Of a stretch of 64,000 nucleotides of DNA, positions 57,958-64,000 are shown one piece after another (position 1 is the stretch's first letter; the number at the start of each line of letters is the position of its first letter). The notes under the pieces are model-generated. The model was not told the DNA's origin and ran no database searches. It saw nothing but the letters and a program-made list of their open reading frames with translations. The DNA lies in contig CAWAXG010000056.1 in NCBI GenBank assembly GCA_963785755.1, positions 163,572 to 227,571 of the forward strand, in the 5' to 3' direction. The DNA comes from JACCXG01 sp963785755. Lineage in GTDB: Bacteria; Acidobacteriota; Vicinamibacteria; Vicinamibacterales; 2-12-FULL-66-21. The translations under genes and the position numbers were made by a program.

Positions 57958-59921
57958 CAACTGACCAAACGTTCCACGCGGTTGATCAGCTTGTCCAGAG
58001 AGGACCGCGCCAAGCGCGATCCGAACAAGCATTCCTTGATATTGGCGACGCACGTCGCGTGCTCGATCAGATCATCGCCGGCGTGCCGGATCCGGCGGCA
58101 GGCATTGCGGCGGCGCCATCGCAGACGCGACCCTCGGGTGCTCGAGCGCTGCCATGGGCCGTGGCGGCCGTTGCCCTGATGGGCGCAGCGGCGCTCACAT
58201 TCGTTCCCTTCCACGAGAAGCCCCCGGCACAGCAAACCGTCCGACTCCAGGTACCCGCTCCTGAAAAATCTTCGATCGCTGCATTCGCGCTCTCTCCAAA
58301 TGGGCGGTACCTGGCCTTCGCGACGGGCGGTAGCTTCCGTGGCGTGCAAGGCGGACCGAGTAAGCTGTGGCTCCGCCCGATCGATTCGCTCGACGCGCGC
58401 GCGGTGCCGGGGACCGAAGGAACCAGCGTTCTGCCAGACCAATTCTTTTGGTCCCCGGACAGCGAGTTCATCGGCTTCGTCACTCAAGACGGGAAACTGA
58501 AAAAGGTCTCAGCCAATGGCGGTCCGGCCCAAACGCTTATCTCCGCCGTGACGCCAACAACGCGTGGTGCCTGGGGCAGAGATGGCACCATCCTGCTCGT
58601 GCGCGGTCCGGCTGCGCCAATCCAGCGCGTCCCTGACGTCGGTGGCCAATGTCGACGTGACGAAGAAGATCGACGGGCAGTCGCGGTTCCAGCCGCACTT
58701 CCTCCCAGACGGGCGCCACTTTCTCTACTACGTGACCGGAGTCAGCGCTGAAGCCAACGGCATCTACGTGGCGTCGCTGGAGGATGCCGCGCAGACTACG
58801 CGGCTTTTGCCCGACAGCACGGCCACGGCATATGTCCCTTCCGATGTGCCCGGCCGAAGCGGCTACCTGCTGTTCGTGCGCGAAACGACGTTGATGGCGC
58901 AGCCATTCGATGCGGACACGGTCACATTGACGGGTCAGATGTTTCCGGTCGCCGAATCCGTCGACCGATTCTCCGTTTCGCAGAACGGCGCGCTGGCCTA
59001 CATGGCGGGCGGCCAGAACCCCGCCAGGAGCTGCTCTGGGTCGATCGAGCGGCAGGCCGCTCGGCGTTGCGGCTGCGGCGGCAGAGTACCGCGCCTTTCG
59101 ATTGTCTCCGGACGAGAAGAGCATTGCATTCGATCGGGCCGAGGAGGCGAATGCCGACGTCTGGGTCTTGGATTTGGTGCGAGGCGTGCCTTCCCGCATC
59201 ACGTTCGATCGCGCGGTGGACAATCTTCCAATCTGGTCTCCGGATGGACGTCGGATTCTTTGGCCCTCACGTCGCAGCGGCAATTTCGACCTGTACATCA
59301 ACGCAGCGAGCGGGACTGGCCAAGATGAAAAGTTCATCACAATGGGCACCATGAATGGCTGGGCGACCGATTGGTCACGCGACGGCAAGTTCCTCTTATA
59401 TCAGCGGCCCGGCGAGAAGACCGGCCAGGACCTTTGGATCGCCCCGCAAACCGGTGACGCTTCGGGTGAACCACAAAAGCCGTTCCCATACCTCGGCTCG
59501 CAGTTCGACGAAGTGAACGGGATGTTCTCGCCGGATGGACGGTGGATTGCGTACCAATCGGACGAATCCGGCCGGCGGAATCTACGTACAGGACTTTCCG
59601 TCCACGAATCAGAAGGTGCGGATTTCCACTGGCGGCGGTACCGACGCGGCCTGGAGCCAGAACGGCGGGGAACTGTTTTATCTCGCGGCTGATGGAAATC
59701 TGATGGCCGTGCCGTACCGCGCGACGGTGACGACCTTCGAGCCCGGCGCGGGCAAGGTGCTGTTTCCCCTTCCTCGGTCCGGCGTGCGTCGCAACTATGC
59801 GGTGACCGGCGACGGCAGCCGGTTCCTCATCGGGAAGCCGGTGGAGGAAAACATCAGCGAGCCGATAACCATGGTCCTCAACTGGCTCGACGAGCGGAAG
59901 CAACATGTACCGGTGAAATGA
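57958..59921 (+). pseudogene. Kinase remnant: kinase domain lost, membrane helix and propeller kept, several frameshifts
   Basis: The first recognisable piece is DIGDARRVLDQIIAG, the very end of a Ser/Thr kinase domain, so ~280 residues of catalytic domain are missing. A membrane helix (LPWAVAAVALMGAAALTFV) and propeller blades follow: LSPNGRYLAFATGG, FWSPDSEFIGFV, then after a shift near 58640 RFQPHFLPDGRHFLYYVTG, another near 59030, SPDEKSIAFDRAEEANADVW, and another near 59575 to DAAWSQNGGELFYLAADG and the end. It has the architecture of the 48037 gene minus its kinase. It cannot be functional. Confidence 0.82.
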
Positions 59922-60310
59922 TCTCGCACGCGATCGCACCGCGACCCTGGTGGCCCTCCCGCGCATAGCTCGCGAAACGTCATGAAAATCTTTGGCAGAA
60001 TGGCCGCGGCGGAGCGGTGAGATCGACGAACCAGTGGAGCACTATGTCAACACTGCCCTTAAAAGGACAGTCGTCGCTGCTACGAACGTCCGCCCCGCTC
60101 CGCCCTCACTGATCCGCAGAAGTCTGCCTATTTGCGCTCCACTGACAAATCTTGTGCGTAGAAGTCTGCCTGATGGAAATGTTAGAAATGAAACCCTCGA
60201 CAACAAGGGGGCATTCACTAGATGGCGAACTGTGAATCCAGCGTGGTAGAGCTGCGCTCACGCTCGCGAGTTAACCGAGAAGGGGCGGAGCGACCTTCTG
60301 CATTCTGTAG
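59922..60310. other. Gap with two copies of AGAAGTCTGCCT
   Basis: AGAAGTCTGCCT occurs at 60118-60129 and 60160-60171. No coding frame or RNA is recognised in this stretch between the kinase remnant and the small basic protein. Confidence 0.4.
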
Positions 60311-60514
60311 CTATCGCTTCCTCACCACAGATCGATCTCGCTGGTCGCCGTGCCCCGCCTTCACCGACCGCTTGGCGCTCGTCGGCCGATCGGCGCTGAG
60401 CGACCGCCCCACATCATCCATCTCCTTGAATTGTCCCTCCGCGTTCCGCTTCGCAAACATCTTGTTCCTACCCGTATCGATCAGCTCCCGTTTGCTCGTG
60501 CTGCGCTTGGCCAT
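60311..60514 (-). CDS. Small basic protein, conserved type, unknown function
   Basis: A 67-residue Lys/Arg-rich protein starting at the ATG complementary to 60512-60514: AKRSTSKRELIDTGRNKMFA then KRNAEGQFKEMDDVGRSLSA and a basic tail ending SVVRKR. I know short proteins of this pattern (KRELIDTG...RFKE..DVGRSL.AD) from many bacterial genomes; they have no assigned function. A longer frame to 60640 adds an unlikely N-terminus. The upstream gap 60515-60913 has nothing else recognisable. Confidence 0.7.
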   Translation of the reverse strand: MAKRSTSKRELIDTGRNKMFAKRNAEGQFKEMDDVGRSLSADRPTSAKRSVKAGHGDQRDRSVVRKR

Positions 60515-60913
60515 CGCTCCTTTTGAGCCGAGGAGGAGCAACGTTGACGCCGAGTCGAATCCGTGCAACGCAGAGCCGAGCCCTACGGTCGCCCAGCCGC
60601 AGCGCGCGCAACGTAGCCGGTGGTCGGCGCCGTTCCCCATACCACTTTAGTGTGAAGGTTCCCGGCAGGCCAATGTCCTTGTCATGTCGCTGGCCAGGGT
60701 CACCAGCAGAGCCGTTGACCGGTCCGTAATGTGGCGGGGCGCTCGGATGACGTCCCAGCGCCCCCTTGGACGGCGTCGCGAACGTACATGTCATCGATGT
60801 AAATGGATGCACGAGGCCGAGCCTACGACTTGACTTGCCCAGGGTTCGCGTGAAATTCTGCGCCACGTTTTTTGCGAACGACGGCGCTGCCGCTCGCCAA
60901 GGAGAAGCCTATC

Positions 60914-62143
60914 GTGCGACGACGAGACTTGTTGCGTTTGGGTGCTGCGACATGTGGCCTTTCGGTGTTGCCTCAACTGCGCACGTTCGTTTCGGACAGC
61001 AGGCGAGCGCATCTGACGGCAAGCCGGAAACCTTTCGCATCGCCTTTACCAAGGACCAGATCGCAGACCTGCATCGCCGCATCGACGCGACAATCTGGCC
61101 AGAACTTCCCTACGAGACCGGGTGGACAACAGGCACGGATGACCGAGTTCTCCGCGACCTGGCGAAGTATTGGCGCAACGATTACGACTGGTTCAAGACG
61201 CAGGAACGCCTCAACAAGCTGCCGCATCACCGGCTCGCCATCGAAGGGGAAAATATTCACTTCGTCTGGTATCGAGGCTCTGGAGCACGTCAGAGGTTTC
61301 CATTGCTCCTGCTGCACGGTTGGCCCAGCACGTTCCTGGAGTTCGAAGCGGCCGCGCCCCTCCTGACCGCAGGATCTGAGGGGCGCCCCGGATTCGATCT
61401 CATCGTGCCCTCGTTACCCGGCTTCGTGTTTTCCGATGCACCTCGCGCTGCGGGGATGCATCCCGGCCGCGTTGCTGACCGGATGCACCTCCTGATGCAT
61501 GCATCGGGATACGACCGATACGGCGTCCAAGGGTATGACTGGGGCACTCCCATCGGGCAAGCCCTCGCCCGCCAGTATCCCGATGCCGTCGTGGGTCTCC
61601 ATCGCGCTGGCGCTCCCTTCTCACGGCCAGCGTCCGCCGACACAGCATCCGAGGAGGTGAAGGCGTATCTGTCGCGGAGAGACAAGTTCTCGGCTACGGG
61701 CGTGGGCTATTCTGCGATCCAGAATACCAAGCCACAGACACTCGGTTACGCCCTTCAGGATTCTGCGGTGGGGCTACTCTCGTGGGTTTTGGAAAAGTAT
61801 TGGTCGTGGGCCGACCACGACGGCAACTTGTGGGACGTGATCAGCCGCGATCACGTCCTGACCAACGTCACGCTTTACCGGCTGACAAAAGGTCCTCTCG
61901 GCGTCACGGATTTACTACGAAAATACGCAAGCTATTCTCCCGAACACGACTATCACGGTTCCAACATCGTTTCTGGTGCCGAATTATCCCTTCGGCTCCG
62001 CACCCCGTTCGCTATGGGACCCGAAGGTCGGCCACACAAACGTAGTCAAGATTGCTGAACTTCCTCGCGGAGGACATTTCCCAGCGGCGGAGCAACCCAA
62101 GCTGTGGGCGGCCGACGTGTTTGGATTCTTCTCGTCGTTGTGA
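60914..62143 (+). pseudogene. Tat-exported epoxide hydrolase (EHN type) with two frameshifts
   Basis: A GTG at 60914 begins a Tat signal (RRRDLLRLGAATCGLSVLP). Near 61000 the frame shifts to the main frame, with the EHN-type start FRIAFTKDQIADLHRRIDAT, oxyanion motif LLLHGWPSTFLEF, nucleophile Asp in VQGYDWGTPIGQALA, and two Tyr-bearing cap segments. A second shift near 61970 leads to PNYPFGSAPRSLWDPKVGHT and the catalytic His in LPRGGHFPAAEQP, ending FFSSL. Joined, it is a complete ~410-residue alpha/beta-hydrolase for epoxides. A continuous frame alone lacks both the signal peptide and the catalytic His. Confidence 0.8.
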
Positions 62144-62246
62144 TGCCTCAGGGCCGCGGCAGCCTGAAGTAAACGGGCACGGCTAGGAGGTCGCGACGGA
62201 GCGCGGTCATCTCCTGCGGACGTGCCATCGGCTTCGAGGGTCGCGA

Positions 62247-62336
62247 TCAGTCTGTCCGTCGTGCCGTCGCCTCACGGTCTTCGAGTTCTTGGAAGATGAG
62301 ATCCAACTCGCGCCGCCGTCGCTCGTAGTTGTCCAT
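62247..62336 (-). CDS. Possible 29-residue peptide
   Basis: A short minus-strand frame (DNYERRRRELDLIFQELEDR, then EATARRTD) with a good Shine-Dalgarno GGAGGA at the right distance upstream of its ATG. It is a single charged helix. No family recognised. It may be a real small protein or the start of a lost gene. Confidence 0.3.
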   Translation of the reverse strand: MDNYERRRRELDLIFQELEDREATARRTD

Positions 62337-62478
62337 CGCTCCTCCGCTCAGAATGGGGCTCTGGTCGTTAAGGAAATCACGCCGCTGGGAGACCGCTTCC
62401 GGCGGGTTTTCTTCGCGGCTCCCTTCTTGGCGCCTCTCGTCCGCTTGACGCTCGCCTGACGCGTGCGGCCGTTCACGG

Positions 62479-62795
62479 TACGCCCGGTGCTGGGGGCGCC
62501 GGAAGAAGGGCGCTTCGCTCTGCTCGAACGCGAACTACGTGGCAATGGAGCGGGTCGACGCGGCGGTCCTCGAAGCCGTCGCGGGCGTCGCGCTCCGCGA
62601 ACAGGTCGTTGAAGCGGTCGTGGATCAGGTCACCCGGAACCTCGCAGACCCCGGGCATCCGGAGCGCGTGCGCGAAGGGCTCCGTCGCGAGTCCAGGAGA
62701 CCGAGGAGCGCATCGAACGGCTGGTGCAGGCCATCGCTGGTGCGCCGCGGAAACCCAAAACGAGCCCTTTTATCGGGCTGAATCCGAAACACTAA
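62479..62795 (+). pseudogene. C-terminal fragment of a large serine recombinase
   Basis: The plus frame reads KKGASLCSNANYVAMERVDA then AVLEAVAGVALREQVVEAVV, matching the end of the recombinase zinc-ribbon and the following coiled-coil domain of large serine recombinases. After a one-base shift near 62692 it continues QETEERIERLVQAIAGAPRK to TAA at 62793. The catalytic resolvase domain is absent. It is a relic of a phage or conjugative element. Confidence 0.65.
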
Positions 62796-63008
62796 GCGGG
62801 AACTGTCAAGCGGAAGACCAATCCGGCGAAGCGACAGGGCGAAGTGGATTGTGCGCTCGTCGCCCGTTTGGCCGGATCGCCCGCGCTCTATGGCCGGCGG
62901 TGCTCCGCGAGCCACGCCATTCCCGCGCGAGCAAAATAGTCTGCCCCCCGTCGTGGATCGTGAGCCGGAACGATCCAACCACTCGTCGCAACAGGATGTC
63001 CGCGTCGA

Positions 63009-63845
63009 TCAGCGGATCACGGTCGGCGGTTGCTGCGGCCCCGGACGCGATGTCGTCGCGTTCGGACGCCGAAACACTCCCGGCGCGAGGAGGTCGAAGG
63101 CACGGAGTGCGTGACTCACCGAAACCTGCGGATCGTGATCGCCGTGGCCTATTGCAATCGGAACTTCCAAGGTAGGTCGCAGGTATGCGATGGGTGAGCG
63201 TTCGCGGTAACGGCCTTTCAGATGGTCGTCTTTCGGACCATCACCAAAGCATCCGTCGAGCGACCTACGTGTGTTCTCTGCCGCCTCCTCATACCATGCG
63301 GCAAGATCAGTAATTCCCGCCCATGAACTCGCAGCAGCCCACGTTCCTGGGTAGCGGGCCGCCATCAACAGCGTCATAAACCCACCGCCGGAATAACCCA
63401 TCAAATAGATACGCTTGTCGTCAATCGGAAACTTGCCACGCACAAAGGCAACTGCATCCAGGATGTCCTGCTGCGCGACCGGCGAGCCGCAGGCCTCAGG
63501 ATGATTACTCGGCCCTCGGAAGTTCGGGGCGAGCACGAACCATCCCCGAGCCGCTGCCTGGGCCTCAATGGTCGGGGACCTTCCCTCATTGTTACTGCCC
63601 CAGGAATGCAGCATTACGAGAAGCGGACGTGGACCGCTGGGCTGATTCGGCGGCACGACAAGGTAAGACCGTTGTGAGCTGCCGTCCACAGTGCTCTGAA
63701 TGTCGAGTGCTTGTCGCTCCGAGGTGAATCCTGGCTGGTGAGCAAGGATACCGGCTCCCTCTGCTCCGAACAGCAAGAGCAGAGGGATCGCCACCCATGT
63801 CAAGTTAGAGTGCGAAAAGCGCCACGGATAAGCAGAGCGAGACAT
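63009..63845 (-). CDS. Exported alpha/beta-hydrolase (esterase/PHB-depolymerase-like), C-terminus degraded
   Basis: A 278-residue protein with a membrane or signal segment (LTWVAIPLLLLFGAEGAGI). The hydrolase fold has the oxyanion region LLVMLHSWGSNNEG, nucleophile Ser152 in GYSGGG, and Asp in GHGDHDPQV. The expected C-terminal His is not in this frame. In another frame just downstream (62880-62990) RVVGSFRLTIHDGGQTILLA resembles the normal end, where GGH is expected but GGQ is found. So a frameshift and loss of the catalytic His are both likely, and the enzyme may be inactive. ATG at 63845 was chosen over 63917 because the leader follows directly. The 62796-62879 gap holds nothing. Confidence 0.65.
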   Translation of the reverse strand: MSRSAYPWRFSHSNLTWVAIPLLLLFGAEGAGILAHQPGFTSERQALDIQSTVDGSSQRSYLVVPPNQPSGPRPLLVMLHSWGSNNEGRSPTIEAQAAARGWFVLAPNFRGPSNHPEACGSPVAQQDILDAVAFVRGKFPIDDKRIYLMGYSGGGFMTLLMAARYPGTWAAASSWAGITDLAAWYEEAAENTRRSLDGCFGDGPKDDHLKGRYRERSPIAYLRPTLEVPIAIGHGDHDPQVSVSHALRAFDLLAPGVFRRPNATTSRPGPQQPPTVIR

Positions 63846-63910
63846 CTGGGTATCCTTTCCGGTTTGAGCGGTTGCTGCGGTGCCCGGCGGAGCGCACCCG
63901 GTCGTGCCCC

Positions 63911-64000
63911 GTTGCAAGCGGCGACAACAACATCGACATCGGCGCGCGCCACGATTCCAAACCTGTTGTTGAGAACAATACCATCCGCATCGGCAGGCTC
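63911..64000 (+). CDS. Edge fragment of a GNNNIDIG-type repeat protein
   Basis: The last 90 bases read DNNIDIGARHDSKPVVENNT then IRIGRL. This matches the short repeat (GNxNIxIGN..GVxGExNTIRIG) found before S74-type intramolecular chaperone domains in secreted or tail-fibre-like proteins. The start and most of the gene lie to the right or are lost; the upstream junction at 63911 is unclear. Confidence 0.4.

Overview
The window is high-GC DNA from a free-living Gram-negative bacterium, most probably an acidobacterium of the Vicinamibacteria type. This assignment rests on gene content, not on a marker gene: a BshC-family protein, a remnant of an acidobacterial-type orphan MacB permease, several Ser/Thr kinases fused to TolB-like propellers, a secreted PIG-L deacetylase, a GxxExxY protein, HAF repeats and an ISNCY-type transposase. 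No rRNA is present; there are two intact tRNA genes (Gly-GCC, Cys-GCA) and one tRNA-Asp-like fragment.

Bases 1 to about 27.7 kb are an ordinary, densely packed chromosomal backbone: a SurA-like foldase (partial), a class A penicillin-binding protein, a PIG-L deacetylase overlapping argH, bshC, a membrane-anchored pseudokinase with PEGA domains overlapping carA, then carB, comEC, mazG, a DUF1844 protein, a PhnP-like hydrolase, ribF, cysS, a class III aminotransferase, a TPR protein and yraN. These frames are intact. The exceptions are a decayed GxxExxY gene (18.8-19.2 kb) between inverted arrays of an 8-bp repeat, and a truncated permease at 27.0 kb.

From 27.7 to 36.2 kb there are catabolic and secreted functions: a PQQ-type dehydrogenase with one frameshift next to a decayed transposase, an acetamidase/formamidase-like protein, a small cytochrome c, a VWA protein, a lipoprotein GH10 xylanase behind a perfect 13-bp hairpin, and a two-domain VOC protein. 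The 36.1-36.9 kb stretch after tRNA-Cys holds the 3' end of a tyrosine recombinase. From 36.97 to 43.83 kb lies one tight operon: a YtrA-type GntR regulator, ABC ATPase, ABC permease, a second ABC ATPase, and a large ABC permease fused to an M1 metallopeptidase (one frameshift near its end).

From 44 kb to the right edge the DNA is accessory and decaying. A directly oriented repeat with the core GTCCACAGCCGCACCCCA occurs six times between 45.7 and 57.9 kb and lies between or in front of single genes: an unknown protein, one intact Ser/Thr kinase with propeller, an insertion sequence plus a HAF-repeat protein, a frameshifted kinase, and a kinase whose catalytic half is missing exactly at the repeat. 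A 383-bp mini-transposon with perfect 19-bp ends and an 8-bp target duplication carries a small membrane protein. Further right are a broken epoxide hydrolase, a serine recombinase tail, a degraded esterase and the edge of a GNNNIDIG-type repeat protein.

The most unusual signals are the six-copy directly oriented repeat with its cassette-like layout, the mini-transposon with passenger gene, the GxxExxY gene between inverted octamer arrays, the pseudokinase/PEGA protein, and the leader hairpin of the xylanase gene. All functions are inferred by reading the sequence; nothing was searched against a database.
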